Assembly: GCF_029870285.1 (NCBI RefSeq)
Contig: NZ_JACSYA010000014.1
Span: 1-64,000 of the forward strand
Length of the DNA: 64,000 nucleotides
Source of the DNA: Delftia sp. PS-11
GTDB lineage: Bacteria > Pseudomonadota > Gammaproteobacteria > Burkholderiales > Burkholderiaceae_C
Direction: 5' to 3'
Each line of letters opens with the position of its first letter. Within the stretch, counting starts at the first letter, position 1. Below, in pieces: positions 8,372 to 18,001 of this stretch. Both the position numbers and the translations under genes were made by a program. The notes beneath the pieces were generated by a model. The model had not been told where the DNA came from and searched no databases. It was given only the letters and a program-made list of their open reading frames with translations.

Positions 8372-9934
8372 ATGAAACCGATCTGGATCGTGGATGATGA
8401 CCCTTCCATCCGCTTCGTGCTTGAAAAAGCACTGAGCCGGGAGGGCTGGGCGACACGCAGTTTCGTCCAGGCGCGTGACGTGCTCACCGCGTTGTCCGAT
8501 GTCGATGCCGGCGATCCGGCACGCCAGCCGCCGCAGGTGCTGGTCAGCGACATCCGCATGCCCGGTGGCTCCGGGCTGGAACTGCTCGAGCAGATCCGGG
8601 CCCAGCAGCCAGGGCTGCCCGTCATCATCATGACGGCTTACTCCGATCTGGACAGTGCCGTCTCGGCCTTCCAGCGCGGGGCCTTTGAATACCTGCCCAA
8701 GCCCTTCGACCTGCCCAAGGCCGTGGAGCTGATCCGCCGCGCCGTCGAGGAAAGCCTGCGCGAGGACGTGGCCGAGGTCCAGGTGCCGCTGCAGGCGGAG
8801 ATGCTGGGCCAGGCGCCTGCGATGCAGGATGTGTTCCGCGCCATCGGCCGGCTCAGCCAGAGCCAGGTCACGGTGCTGATCACGGGCGAGTCGGGCTCGG
8901 GCAAGGAGCTGGTGGCGCGCGCGCTGCACAAGCACTCGCCGGTGTCGGGAGGCCCGTTCGTTGCCATCAACACGGCTGCCATCCCCAAGGATCTGCTCGA
9001 ATCCGAGCTGTTCGGCCATGAGCGCGGAGCCTTCACGGGCGCCCAGACCCAGCGGCGGGGCCGCTTCGAGCAGGCCGAGGGCGGCACTTTGTTCCTCGAT
9101 GAAATCGGCGACATGCCTTTTGATCTGCAGACGCGTCTGCTGCGCGTGCTGTCGGATGGGCATTTCTACCGCGTCGGCGGCCATCAGGCCGTCAAGGCCC
9201 ATGTACGTGTGATTGCCGCTACCCACCAGGATCTGGAACTGCGCGTGCGCGATGGCGTATTCCGCGAGGACTTGTTCCACCGGCTCAATGTGATCCGGCT
9301 GCGCCTGCCCGCCCTGCGCGAGCGCCGCGAGGATGTGCCCATGCTCACGCGCCACTTCCTGCAGCAAAGCGCGCGCCAGCTGGGCGTCGAGCCCAAGCGC
9401 ATGGGCGCCGACGCCATGCAGCGGCTGCAGACCTTTGGCTTCCCCGGCAATGTGCGGCAGCTTGAAAACATCTGCCATTGGCTGACGGTGATGGCGCCGG
9501 CGCAGGTCATTGCGGTCAAGGATCTCCCGCCAGAGGTGCTGGGCGAGGCAGCTCCGCTGGCCGCAGGCATCTGCGCTGCAGCGAGCCTGCCAGAAGTGGC
9601 GTCCACGGAGGCCGCAGGCCGCAGCTTCGTGCCCGTTGCGCCACTGCCCAGTGCGGCCAGTGTGGCCAGTGTGGCGACGCCGGAAGCGGGGGAGCTTGAC
9701 TGGGTGCATCTGCTGGGCCAGCAGGCCCGCCAGCTGCTGGAGCATACGCAGCCCCATGGGCATGGAGAGGTCTGGGACCAGCTGTCGCGGCGCTTCGAGG
9801 CCCAGCTGATCCGCTCGGCCCTGGCCGTGACCCATGGCCGCCGGGTCGAGGCCGCCCAGCGCCTGGGCATAGGCCGCAACACCATCACCCGCAAGCTGCA
9901 GGAGCTGGGCATGGACGACGACGGCGTGGATTGA
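8372..9934 (+). CDS. glnG: Nitrogen regulation response regulator NtrC
   Basis: 520 residues. The receiver domain (1-120) has the acidic pair DD near residue 8-9, phosphoacceptor Asp60 in SDIRMPGG and the conserved KPFD. The AAA+ sigma-54 activation domain contains GESGSGKE (Walker A), GAFTGA (the loop that contacts sigma-54), and GGTLFLDEIGDM (Walker B). A Pro/Ala-rich linker is followed by a Fis-type helix-turn-helix, RVEAAQRLGIGRNTITRKL, at the C-terminus. It activates RpoN promoters such as the one at 5036 upstream of glnA. Confidence 0.96.
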   Translation: MKPIWIVDDDPSIRFVLEKALSREGWATRSFVQARDVLTALSDVDAGDPARQPPQVLVSDIRMPGGSGLELLEQIRAQQPGLPVIIMTAYSDLDSAVSAFQRGAFEYLPKPFDLPKAVELIRRAVEESLREDVAEVQVPLQAEMLGQAPAMQDVFRAIGRLSQSQVTVLITGESGSGKELVARALHKHSPVSGGPFVAINTAAIPKDLLESELFGHERGAFTGAQTQRRGRFEQAEGGTLFLDEIGDMPFDLQTRLLRVLSDGHFYRVGGHQAVKAHVRVIAATHQDLELRVRDGVFREDLFHRLNVIRLRLPALRERREDVPMLTRHFLQQSARQLGVEPKRMGADAMQRLQTFGFPGNVRQLENICHWLTVMAPAQVIAVKDLPPEVLGEAAPLAAGICAAASLPEVASTEAAGRSFVPVAPLPSAASVASVATPEAGELDWVHLLGQQARQLLEHTQPHGHGEVWDQLSRRFEAQLIRSALAVTHGRRVEAAQRLGIGRNTITRKLQELGMDDDGVD

Positions 9935-10005
9935 GGCGCAGGAGGCGGGTTCCTACAGCGGTGAGCAGGCTGTGCCGACGGCCAGCCCGCTCACCGGCTG
10001 GAACA

Positions 10006-10857
10006 ATGCGTTCATTGCTGTCGGAGCGTCCCACCCATCGTCCTATCGTGCCCAAAGCCCTCTCTCAACTCTGGCGCCAGGCATTGGCCCCACGTGCGCG
10101 TCCCCGGGCATTGCCGCCAGGCCCCCTGACCGATCCGGTAGACGCCTGCTGGCATGGCCGTTATTTCCAGGAGCCCTACTATGTGTCAGGGCGTGGCTAC
10201 GACCAGTACCGGCCCGCCTACGCATTGGGCTGGGCTATGGCCTTGTCTCCTGCATGTGCTCAGCAGTCCTTCGAGGCGGCCGAGCCACTGCTGCAGCAGC
10301 AGTGGGAAAGAGAGCGCGGAGCCAGCCTGCTGTGCTGGAGCCAGGTGCGCGATGCGGCGGCGGCCTCCTGGCAGCAGGCCCGCCATCCCAGGCCTGCACA
10401 GCCTGTGGCCCAGGAGCTGGATCTTGGCGCTGCGGCCCTGCTCAATGCCGTGCTGGCGCTGGGACGCCAGGCGCATGCGCGCCTGGGCGAATGCATGCGT
10501 CCCATGCCGCAGGGTCTGATAGGCCAGGTGCTCGCCCGCCACTGCAACGCCAGCCAGATGCTGATTCACGACCTGGAGCGGGCCATCGCCTCCAGCGGTG
10601 GCGTGGCCCTGCCCGCGCGCACCAGCCAGGCCGCGCTGCTGCGCAGCACCCTTTGGTCGGGTCTGATGGGCCGTGAAACAGGTGCGGAGTCCATGCTGCG
10701 CCGCGCCGAAGCCTGCCAGCAGCAATGGCTGAGCGCCTGCGAAGCTGCCGAAAATGCCAGCTTGCCCAAGCCTCTGGGCGAAGTCCTGCGGCGCCATGCG
10801 CTGACGCTGCGCGGCCATATCGAAGCCATCCATTGGCTGCGGCGCTACATGCTGTAG
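10006..10857 (+). CDS. Conserved protein with YRPAY motif and DUF2383-like four-helix bundle
   Basis: About 283 residues. The N-terminal third has the pattern WHGRYFQEPYYVSGRGYDQYRPAY, then LCWSQVRDAAAASWQ, resembling a motif found in stress-related proteins of betaproteobacteria (W...Y..Y..YRPAY..G...W...R.A...W). The rest looks like a four-helix bundle of the DUF2383 (PF09537, PA2169-like) type, with LWSGLMGRETGAESMLRRAE near the middle. No enzymatic motif is visible and the function is unknown. The start is uncertain: ATG 10006 is used; the frame is open back to 9931 (overlapping ntrC by four bases), and GTG 10051 is also possible. Confidence 0.6.
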   Translation: MRSLLSERPTHRPIVPKALSQLWRQALAPRARPRALPPGPLTDPVDACWHGRYFQEPYYVSGRGYDQYRPAYALGWAMALSPACAQQSFEAAEPLLQQQWERERGASLLCWSQVRDAAAASWQQARHPRPAQPVAQELDLGAAALLNAVLALGRQAHARLGECMRPMPQGLIGQVLARHCNASQMLIHDLERAIASSGGVALPARTSQAALLRSTLWSGLMGRETGAESMLRRAEACQQQWLSACEAAENASLPKPLGEVLRRHALTLRGHIEAIHWLRRYML

Positions 10858-10881
10858 CGCAGCGGCCTGTGGCCAGCCTGA

Positions 10882-11658
10882 TCAGCCCAGTGTCACGACG
10901 ACAGGCGCATGGTCGCTGGGCTGGGTGTTCTTGCGCGGCGCGCGGTCCACGGCGCAGGCGCTGACGCTGCCGCGCAGTGCCTCGCTGACCAGGATATGGT
11001 CGATGCGCAGGCCCCGGTTTTTCTGGAAGCCCAGCATGCGGTAATCCCACCATGAATAGCTTTTTTCGGGCTGCTCGAACAGGCGGAAGGCATCTGTCAG
11101 GCCCAGCTGCAGCAGCGCCTGGAAGTGCGCGCGCTCCTGCACCGTATGGTGGATGGTGTCCTTGAGGCCCACTGGGTCGTAGGAGTCGCGGTCTTCAGGC
11201 GCCACATTGAAGTCGCCCACCAGCACCAGGCGCGGGTGGATGGCCATCTCGGCCCTGACCCAGTCCTGCAGGGCCTGCAGCCAGCGCATCTTGTAGGCGA
11301 ACTTGTCCGTGCCGGGCGCCTGCCCGTTGACGAAGTAGCCATTGATCAGTCGGATGGGGCCGGCTGGCGAGTCCACGGTGGCGGCGATGGTGCGCGCCTG
11401 CTCGTCGTCGAAACCGGGAATATTGCGCACCACATCGCCCAGCGGCGTGCGCGACAGCCAGGCCACGCCGTTGTAGGTCTTCTGGCCGTGGCTGACGGCA
11501 TGGTAGCCCGCCTCCTGCAGCGCCTGCAGCGGAAATTTGTCATCGGTGAGCTTGAGCTCCTGCAGTGCCAGCGCATCCACAGGGTTGGCCTGCAGCCAGG
11601 CCAGCACCTGGGGCAGGCGCACGGAAAGGGAGTTGATGTTCCAGGTGGCGATCTTCAT
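10882..11658 (-). CDS. xth: Exodeoxyribonuclease III
   Basis: 258 residues. The endonuclease/exonuclease/phosphatase fold begins MKIATWNINSLSVR and shows the ExoIII catalytic set: LALQELKLTD (metal-binding Glu), LVGDFNVAPED (Asp/Asn pair) and the terminal SDHAPVVV (Asp-His). It cleaves DNA at abasic sites and has 3'-5' exonuclease activity in base excision repair. An eight-residue upstream extension (MNREVSSS, from 11682) is in frame but less likely than the ATG at 11658. It is convergent with the DUF2383-like gene. Confidence 0.95.
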   Translation of the reverse strand: MKIATWNINSLSVRLPQVLAWLQANPVDALALQELKLTDDKFPLQALQEAGYHAVSHGQKTYNGVAWLSRTPLGDVVRNIPGFDDEQARTIAATVDSPAGPIRLINGYFVNGQAPGTDKFAYKMRWLQALQDWVRAEMAIHPRLVLVGDFNVAPEDRDSYDPVGLKDTIHHTVQERAHFQALLQLGLTDAFRLFEQPEKSYSWWDYRMLGFQKNRGLRIDHILVSEALRGSVSACAVDRAPRKNTQPSDHAPVVVTLG

Positions 11659-11802
11659 GCTGCTGCTGACTTCTCGATTCATACGGGTATCTGTGTTCCC
11701 AGTATGCCTTCAGCAGCAGTCCGCGCACCTGCCCGGCCTGTATGCCATCAGGCAGGCCGGGCCATTGTGAATGCCCTGAATCTGGCGGGGCACTGTCGCA
11801 GT

Positions 11803-12792
11803 TCAGGGTGCGCTGCTGACAGACTGGTACATCAGCAGGTAATACGACTGTGCATCCACCTTGCTGATATAGCTGTCCTTGGCAGTGGGCTGGGGTGTAT
11901 AGACCAGTGTCCCCAGGTGATCCTGCATTTCGTCGGGGAAATCACAGGTCACGCTGAACGTTCCCGTTTGTTCTCCGCCGGATTCCACAATGGAGGGGTT
12001 GAGCATGATGGCTGCAGCCAGAGGGTCATAGAAGAACTCGCCATAGCCGCCTTGTTGTGCCTCTTGCAGCTTGAGGTTGAGCACGTAATATACGAATGTG
12101 CCAGCCTTGTTGGTCAGGTGTTCGTATTGCTCCACCACATCCTGCGTCAGCGGTACCTGGTATGAGGCATCCAGCGGGACAAAGCGAATTGCCGTGTTGC
12201 TGTAAAAGCCCGATGCACAGGGCTGAACCACCTGGTCCGCAGCCGTGGGGTCGATGAAGAGGTTCCATTCCCCCGTTGTGTTGAACGGGTAGGCTTCGGC
12301 AAACAGGTCGGCAATATTGCCTGCGACGTCAACGGCGCCGCCCATGGCCACCACGCTGGACGGGGCTGCGGCACCCGTGTAGTCCATGTAGTGCCGCAGT
12401 CCCGTGAATCCACCGATGCTCAGGACTTCAAGCTGTGGATACTCCGACACTGCGCAGCGCAGGCCTTCCCGGTAGTCCATGGGCGAGGGCTGCAGGCCCG
12501 ACTTGGGCATGTCAAAGCCATAGAAGCTGTCGACCCGGTTCCTGAATGAGTTGGGGAAGACGTTGCTGTACGAAATGGGGGCTTTCGGCCCCACGTAGAC
12601 CGGAATGTCTGTGCGGCCGATATAGGCCAGAAGATCCACGATGTTCTGCACACCCGGAGTGATATGTGCCTCGCCGACACCATTGACCGAGACACCGACC
12701 ACATCGACATCCTGGGATGTGCACAGCAGTATCAGTGCAATCCAGTCATCCCATCCCGCATCGGTATCCACGAAGATCTTGCGTTTCGCCAT
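11803..12792 (-). CDS. Nucleoside-hydrolase family protein with altered active-site residue
   Basis: 329 residues. The N-terminal DTDAGWDDW (residues 9-17) is the calcium-binding signature of inosine-uridine nucleoside hydrolases (usually DTDPGxDD). VAMGGAVDVAGN and EWNLFIDPTAADQV match the second and third family motifs. Near the C-terminus, FYDPLAAA (Tyr255-Asp256) replaces the HD of classical enzymes, so the Asp metal ligand is kept but the His often used as general acid is Tyr. No signal peptide is seen. It probably cleaves an N-glycosidic bond in a nucleoside or related compound, but the substrate is open. Its base composition appears less GC-rich than the flanking genes. It stands alone, transcribed toward xth. 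Confidence 0.75.
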   Translation of the reverse strand: MAKRKIFVDTDAGWDDWIALILLCTSQDVDVVGVSVNGVGEAHITPGVQNIVDLLAYIGRTDIPVYVGPKAPISYSNVFPNSFRNRVDSFYGFDMPKSGLQPSPMDYREGLRCAVSEYPQLEVLSIGGFTGLRHYMDYTGAAAPSSVVAMGGAVDVAGNIADLFAEAYPFNTTGEWNLFIDPTAADQVVQPCASGFYSNTAIRFVPLDASYQVPLTQDVVEQYEHLTNKAGTFVYYVLNLKLQEAQQGGYGEFFYDPLAAAIMLNPSIVESGGEQTGTFSVTCDFPDEMQDHLGTLVYTPQPTAKDSYISKVDAQSYYLLMYQSVSSAP

Positions 12793-12930
12793 TCAGGTGC
12801 TCCTTTGGGTTGTCCAATTCGCCATCGGATTGGAGGGGCCATTATCATCCTGAATGGCGTTGCGCCTGATTGGCTCAGGGCTGAATTGAAAAAATGTCCG
12901 TCCTTTCAGACAGGCATGTGCCCGTGCATT

Positions 12931-15900
12931 TCAGCCAGCGGCCCGCAGGTGCTCCAGCAGCGCCTGTACAGGATGGCGCAGCCGCTGATCGGACAGGCGC
13001 CTGACCTGGCTGCGGCAGGAGTAGCCGGTGGCCAGCATCTGTTGCGACGCCTCGCCGGAAGGCAGCTTGCGGGCCCACGACTGTGCGTAGATCTGCTGGG
13101 AGGTTTCCAGGTTGCGCTGCTCGTGGCCGTAGGTGCCCGACATGCCGCAGCAGCCCACGGACTCCAGCCGCAGGCGCAGCCCGCTGCGCTCGAAGACCTG
13201 CGTCCATTGGCTGGTGCTGCCGGGCGCGTTGGTCGATTCTGTGCAGTGCGGCATCAGCGTGTAGGCCGGGCCGTCCTGCGCAGGCGCTGATGGGCGCGGT
13301 GGCAGCGCTTCGAGCAGCCACTCCTGCGGCAAGGCCACCTGGGGCACCGTGCCGATGCCTTCCACCTTCCTGTATTCCTGGCGGTAGGTCAGCGTCATCG
13401 CCGGATCCAGCCCCACCAGGGGGACACCGCAATGCGCAAGCTCTGCCAGTTGCCGCGCGTTGTGGACTGCCGCCTTGGCAAAGGCGCCCAGGAAGCCCTG
13501 CACATGCAGCGGCTTGCCGTTGGGGTTGAGGGGCGCGAGCCAGACCTGGTAGCCGAGCCGTGCAGCCAGCTCGATGAGCGCGGCAAGTGGTTCGGGATCG
13601 AAGTAGCGCGTGAAGGTGTCCTGGACGATGACCACGCTGCGCTGGCGCTCGTGCGCGCCAAGCGCCATCAGCGCCTGCTGGCTGGCGGGCCGAACCTGCC
13701 ACTGCGCCAGCACGGCGCGCAGATCGAACTGGCTCAGCAAAGGGCTGTCCACCAGGCCGGCATGCTTTTGCAGCAACCTGCGCATCCAGCCCGCACCCAT
13801 GAGGGCGTTGTAGACCGCAGGCATGCGGGCCATCCAGGGCATTGTGTGCTCCAGCGAGCCGATCAGGTAGTCGCGCGCCGGACGCAGGTAGCGCTGGTGG
13901 TAGAGCGAAAGAAAGCGCGAGCGGAAATCGGGCACATTGACCTTGATGGGGCACTGGCCCGCGCAGGATTTGCAGCCCAGGCAGCCGGCCATGGCGTCGT
14001 AGACCTCGTGCGAAAAATCCGGCGTGCCCTGGCGCGCAGCGCGGCTGTTGCGCCAGCGAAAAGCCAGCCCGGCCAGAAAAGGCTGCCGCGCAGCGCCGGC
14101 CTGCGCCACATCCACGCCCGCCGCCGTCTGCAGGCGCAGCCACTCGCGCATCAGCGAGGCGCGGCCCTTGGGCGAATGCACGCGCTGGCGCGTGGCCTTC
14201 CACGAGGGGCACATGGCGTCGTCAGGGTCGAAGTTGTAGCAGGCGCCATTGCCATTGCAGTGCATGGCGGAGCCGTAGCTTTGCCAGACACGCTCATCGA
14301 TCTGGCGGTCATGCTCGCCGCGCGTGGGCACGCCATCGATCTTGAGCAGCAGCGTTTTGGCCTCGGGCGGCGTGGCGATCTTGCCGGGGTTGAGCTGATT
14401 GCCGGGGTCAAAGGCGGCCTTGATCTGCTGCAGTGCCGGGTACAGTTCGCCAAAAAAGGCTGGCGCATATTCCGAGCGCACGCCTTTGCCATGCTCGCCC
14501 CACAGCAGGCCGCCATGGCGGCGGGTCAATTCGGCCACGGCATCCGACAGCGGGCGCACCAGGGCTGCCTGGCGCGGGTCCTTCATGTCCAGTGCCGGGC
14601 GTACGTGCAGCACGCCGGCATCGACATGGCCGAACATGCCGTATTGCAGCCCATGGCTGTCCAGCAGCTCGCGGAACTGGGCGATGAAGTCCGCCAGGTT
14701 TTCTGGCGGCACAGCCGTGTCCTCCACGAAAGGCTGCGGCCTCGCTTCTCCCTGCACGTTGCCCAGCAGGCCGACCGCGCGCTTGCGCATCGCGTACACC
14801 CGCTTGACTGCCGCATCGCCCACGGCCAGGGTATGGCCCAGGCGCTGCACGCTGGCATCGCTGCGCAGGTGGCTGATGAATTCCTGCACCCGGCGATCGA
14901 CCTCCTGCACATCATCGCCGCTGAACTCCACAAGGTTGATGCCCAGCGTCTGCTGCGGCCCATCGTCGGGGAAGTACTCGGCCACGCTGTTCCAGACGAA
15001 ATCCTGCATGGCCAGCAGCAGCACCTTGGAGTCCACCGTCTCGATGGACAGCGGCCGCAGCGCGAGCAGCGCGCGTGCGTCGCGCAGCGCATCCATGAAT
15101 GCCGCGTAGCGCACATTCACCAGCACCGAGTACCTGGGAATAGGCAGCACATTGAGCCGGGCCTGCACCACAAAGCCCAGCGATCCTTCGGCGCCGCACA
15201 GGATGCTGTTGAGGTTGAAGCGCCCGTCCTCCTCGCGCAGGTGGGCCAGGTCATAGCCGGTCAGGCAGCGGTTGAGCCGGGGGAACCTGGCCGCGATGAG
15301 CTCTGCCTGCTCCCGGGCAATGCGGCGCGCCGTGCGATAGACCTTGCCGGCGCGGCCGCTGGCGGCGCAGGCCTGCTCCAGTTCGGCTTCGTCCATGGCC
15401 TTGCTGTGCAGGGCCTGGCCGTCCAGCAGCACGAAGTCCAGCGCCTGCACATGGTCGCGCGTCTTGCCATAGGTGCAGCTGCCCTGGCCGCTGGCATCGG
15501 TGTTGATCATGCCGCCGATGGTGGCCCGGTTGGAAGTGGATAGCTCGGGCGCGAAGAACAGCCCGTGTGGCTTGAGCGCGGCATTGAGCTGGTCTTTCAC
15601 CACGCCGGCCTGCACACGCACCCAGCGCTCCTGTGGGTTGATTTCGATAATGCGGTTCATGTGCCTGGACAGGTCCATCACGATGCCGTCAGTCAGCGAC
15701 TGTCCGTTGGTGCCAGTGCCGCCGCCGCGCGGTGTCAGCACAACGCTCCGGTGAGCGGGTTCGGCCAGCAGCCGCGCAACGGTTTGAACGTCCTGCTCAT
15801 GCCGGGGAAAGACCGCTGCCTGCGGCAGGCGCTGGTAGATGGAGTTGTCGGTGGCCAGGACCGTGCGGCTGGCGTAATCGGTCTGGATTTCGCCTTCAAA

Positions 15901-15993
15901 GCCTGCGGCCTGCAGGGCGGCCAGAAAGGCGCTGCAGGCAGCAGGTGGTGCATCTGCGGGCAGGGGCAGGGGGGCGATCATCGTGGAGGGCAT
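12931..15993 (-). CDS. FAD/Fe-S D-2-hydroxyacid dehydrogenase, YdiJ type
   Basis: 1020 residues, the size of E. coli YdiJ (about 1018), which is reported as a D-2-hydroxyglutarate dehydrogenase. Order: FAD-binding type 4 domain (PRGGGTGTNGQS near residue 95), FAD-oxidase C-terminal domain, a 4Fe-4S ferredoxin-like segment (CLGCKSCAGQCPIKVNVP), then a cysteine-rich domain with GCCGMSG. This is the layout of single-chain membrane-associated dehydrogenases that pass electrons from D-2-hydroxyacids to the quinone pool. ATG 15993 is chosen for length; the frame is open to 16128, but that would overlap the divergent LysR start. The divergent LysR gene is the obvious candidate regulator. Confidence 0.88.
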   Translation of the reverse strand: MPSTMIAPLPLPADAPPAACSAFLAALQAAGFEGEIQTDYASRTVLATDNSIYQRLPQAAVFPRHEQDVQTVARLLAEPAHRSVVLTPRGGGTGTNGQSLTDGIVMDLSRHMNRIIEINPQERWVRVQAGVVKDQLNAALKPHGLFFAPELSTSNRATIGGMINTDASGQGSCTYGKTRDHVQALDFVLLDGQALHSKAMDEAELEQACAASGRAGKVYRTARRIAREQAELIAARFPRLNRCLTGYDLAHLREEDGRFNLNSILCGAEGSLGFVVQARLNVLPIPRYSVLVNVRYAAFMDALRDARALLALRPLSIETVDSKVLLLAMQDFVWNSVAEYFPDDGPQQTLGINLVEFSGDDVQEVDRRVQEFISHLRSDASVQRLGHTLAVGDAAVKRVYAMRKRAVGLLGNVQGEARPQPFVEDTAVPPENLADFIAQFRELLDSHGLQYGMFGHVDAGVLHVRPALDMKDPRQAALVRPLSDAVAELTRRHGGLLWGEHGKGVRSEYAPAFFGELYPALQQIKAAFDPGNQLNPGKIATPPEAKTLLLKIDGVPTRGEHDRQIDERVWQSYGSAMHCNGNGACYNFDPDDAMCPSWKATRQRVHSPKGRASLMREWLRLQTAAGVDVAQAGAARQPFLAGLAFRWRNSRAARQGTPDFSHEVYDAMAGCLGCKSCAGQCPIKVNVPDFRSRFLSLYHQRYLRPARDYLIGSLEHTMPWMARMPAVYNALMGAGWMRRLLQKHAGLVDSPLLSQFDLRAVLAQWQVRPASQQALMALGAHERQRSVVIVQDTFTRYFDPEPLAALIELAARLGYQVWLAPLNPNGKPLHVQGFLGAFAKAAVHNARQLAELAHCGVPLVGLDPAMTLTYRQEYRKVEGIGTVPQVALPQEWLLEALPPRPSAPAQDGPAYTLMPHCTESTNAPGSTSQWTQVFERSGLRLRLESVGCCGMSGTYGHEQRNLETSQQIYAQSWARKLPSGEASQQMLATGYSCRSQVRRLSDQRLRHPVQALLEHLRAAG

Positions 15994-16126
15994 GGCGGTG
16001 TCCGGTGCTCCAGGCACTATGAAATCATGTGCTGGATGCATGTGTTGCATGGAATGGCATGCAGTATCCGGCTGATAATTTGCCGCCACAAACGGAAAAT
16101 TCAGCGGCAATTGCTGCATAAAACTC

Positions 16127-17011
16127 ATGCATTACCGGCGCCTGACCCCCTCGATGTCCCTCCTGCTCGTGTTCGAGGCTGCAGCGCGCCATGAAAGCTA
16201 TACCCGCGCCGCGCAGGAGCTGGCGTTGAGTCAGAGCGCGGTAAGCCGGCAGATCCAGACGCTGGAGTCCCAGCTGGGCATCCGCCTGTTCCGTCGCGAA
16301 GGGCGGTCCGTGAAACTCACCGAACTGGGCCGGCGCTACGCAGCGGAGCTGGGGGCTGCGCTGGGCCGTATCCGTGCGGCCACGCTGCAGGCCATGTCCC
16401 ACCAGGGAGAGGGCGGCGCCCTGCGCCTGGCCACGCTGCCCACCTATGGCTCCCGCTGGCTGCTGCCGCGTCTGCAGGACTTCTACCGCGCCCATCCGGG
16501 GGTGACCGTGCATCTGCACTCGCGCATCGGCCCCATCGATTTCCAGGCCGAGGAGATTGATGCCGCGATCACGGTGGGCTCGGGCGACTGGCCCGACCTG
16601 CGTGCCCACTGCCTGCACAACGAGCAACTGGTGGCGATCGCCAGCCCCGAGGCGCTGGCGGGCGGGATGGCCGATCCCGCATGGATTGCCTCCCAGACGC
16701 TGCTGACGGTTGCCAGCAACCAGAGAGGCTGGGCCCAATGGTTCACCCACTACGGGCTGGACCACCGGCATATGCGCGTGGGACCGAGCTTCGAGCTGAC
16801 CTCCCACCTGATCCAGGCCGTGCGGGCCGGCATTGGCGTGGGCCTGGTGCCCAAGGCGCTGATCGGCGAGGAGGACCGCAGCGCTTCACTGGCCGAAGTG
16901 GGCGAGCCCATTGCCAGCGAGCGCTCCTACTATCTCATTTACCCCGAGCGCAATGAAACCCTGCCTGCGCTGGTGGCGTTTTGCGCCTGGCTGCTGCCCA
17001 TGCAGTCATAG
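16127..17011 (+). CDS. LysR-family regulator, GcvA-like
   Basis: 294 residues. The N-terminal winged helix-turn-helix includes ESYTRAAQELALSQSAVSRQIQ (roughly 25-46), and LESQLGIRLFRREGRSVKLTE is the following wing. The LTPSMSLLLVFEAAARH opening resembles the GcvA subgroup. The C-terminal co-inducer domain follows. Divergent from the YdiJ-type dehydrogenase with about 130 bases between, it is likely to regulate that gene and itself. ATG 16127 is used; ATG 16154 is the next alternative. Confidence 0.88.
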   Translation: MHYRRLTPSMSLLLVFEAAARHESYTRAAQELALSQSAVSRQIQTLESQLGIRLFRREGRSVKLTELGRRYAAELGAALGRIRAATLQAMSHQGEGGALRLATLPTYGSRWLLPRLQDFYRAHPGVTVHLHSRIGPIDFQAEEIDAAITVGSGDWPDLRAHCLHNEQLVAIASPEALAGGMADPAWIASQTLLTVASNQRGWAQWFTHYGLDHRHMRVGPSFELTSHLIQAVRAGIGVGLVPKALIGEEDRSASLAEVGEPIASERSYYLIYPERNETLPALVAFCAWLLPMQS

Positions 17012-17015
17012 CCGG

Positions 17016-17606
17016 TCAGACCTGCTTGTGCAAAAGCCTGTCGACCGAGAACAGGCCGCCACCGAATGCCGCGAAGAACAGACAGCCGCAGGCCCACAGG
17101 CTCGACAGCTGTATGGCCTTGTGCTGCAGCATTTCCAGAACGACGGCGCCGCCATCCATCAGCCGCTTGGCACCATTGGGGGTCAGCCATTCCGGGTGGC
17201 TCTTGATGGCTGCAAGGCCGTCATTGGTCAGCAGCAGCATGGCGTCATATGGGAAATGCATATGGAACCAGACGGTCACCATCAGCATGATGGCATTTGC
17301 AAAGGCAAAGGGCCGGGTGAGGAACCCCAGGATCAGCGCAATGCCCCCTGCGACCTGCATGACGGCCAGCAGCGGGGAGAAGAACCACCCCGGATGGAAG
17401 CCGATCATCTCGACAAAAGAGACCTGCCCCATCGGGGAGAGAATCTTGGGCCAGCCCTCCACCAGCAGCCATCCGCCCAATGCAAGGCGCAGAATGAGCC
17501 AGCCCAGAGGCTGGGCCAGTTTGTTGTAGAAGCCGGCCAGAGGCGCAATCCAAAGGCGTTCTGGCTGTGCAGTGAAATCAAGAGGCGTTTGCATACTGGA
17601 ATCCAT
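17016..17606 (-). CDS. DoxX-family membrane protein
   Basis: 196 residues with four hydrophobic helices (LGWLILRLALGGWLLVEGW, FFSPLLAVMQVAGGIALILG, and two more). RLALGGWLLVEGWPKI near the N-terminus is typical of DoxX/DoxD-related proteins. The function is not established; DoxX homologues take part in redox or thiosulfate-linked processes in some organisms. The stop lies four bases from the convergent LysR stop. ATG at 17594 is an alternative start giving a four-residue shorter protein. Confidence 0.75.
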   Translation of the reverse strand: MDSSMQTPLDFTAQPERLWIAPLAGFYNKLAQPLGWLILRLALGGWLLVEGWPKILSPMGQVSFVEMIGFHPGWFFSPLLAVMQVAGGIALILGFLTRPFAFANAIMLMVTVWFHMHFPYDAMLLLTNDGLAAIKSHPEWLTPNGAKRLMDGGAVVLEMLQHKAIQLSSLWACGCLFFAAFGGGLFSVDRLLHKQV

Positions 17607-17921
17607 CTTCTTTCTGTTGTGTGTGCAAGAAGATCTTAGGGAAATCCCTTGTGTAAAGTTTGACGGAAATCAAGGTGGGTGATGCACTGCCCTCTCCGTT
17701 ACAGATGACCCCCTTGCATGGCACAGAGGCAGCTCACAGTGCAGCGCGAAAGCAGGCCTGATTACCTATGAGGGCATGAAGGTTTCTTGGAGGCCATGGC
17801 ATACGCGTCTGCCAGGAATGTCCAGAGGGGCATCGGTTTTCAGACACGTCTGAGTTCTATTTTTTATGCATGTCTATAAAATTTGAAAATTGAATATTGT
17901 TTTCGATTGAGGAAATAAACC
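17607..17921. other. Non-coding AT-rising region between doxX and the orphan membrane gene
   Basis: I see no convincing gene here. GC falls sharply from about 17850 onward. TATAAA at 17875 could be a -10 element for the downstream gene, but no good -35 is visible. The sequence upstream of 17700 contains only short, unsupported frames. Confidence 0.5.
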
Positions 17922-18001
17922 ATGCAAATACATGAAGTTGGCGATTTTTCCAAAGATACATTGATCAAGAGATTTGAGTATGGCAGGGCTGTGATTTTTA
18001 T

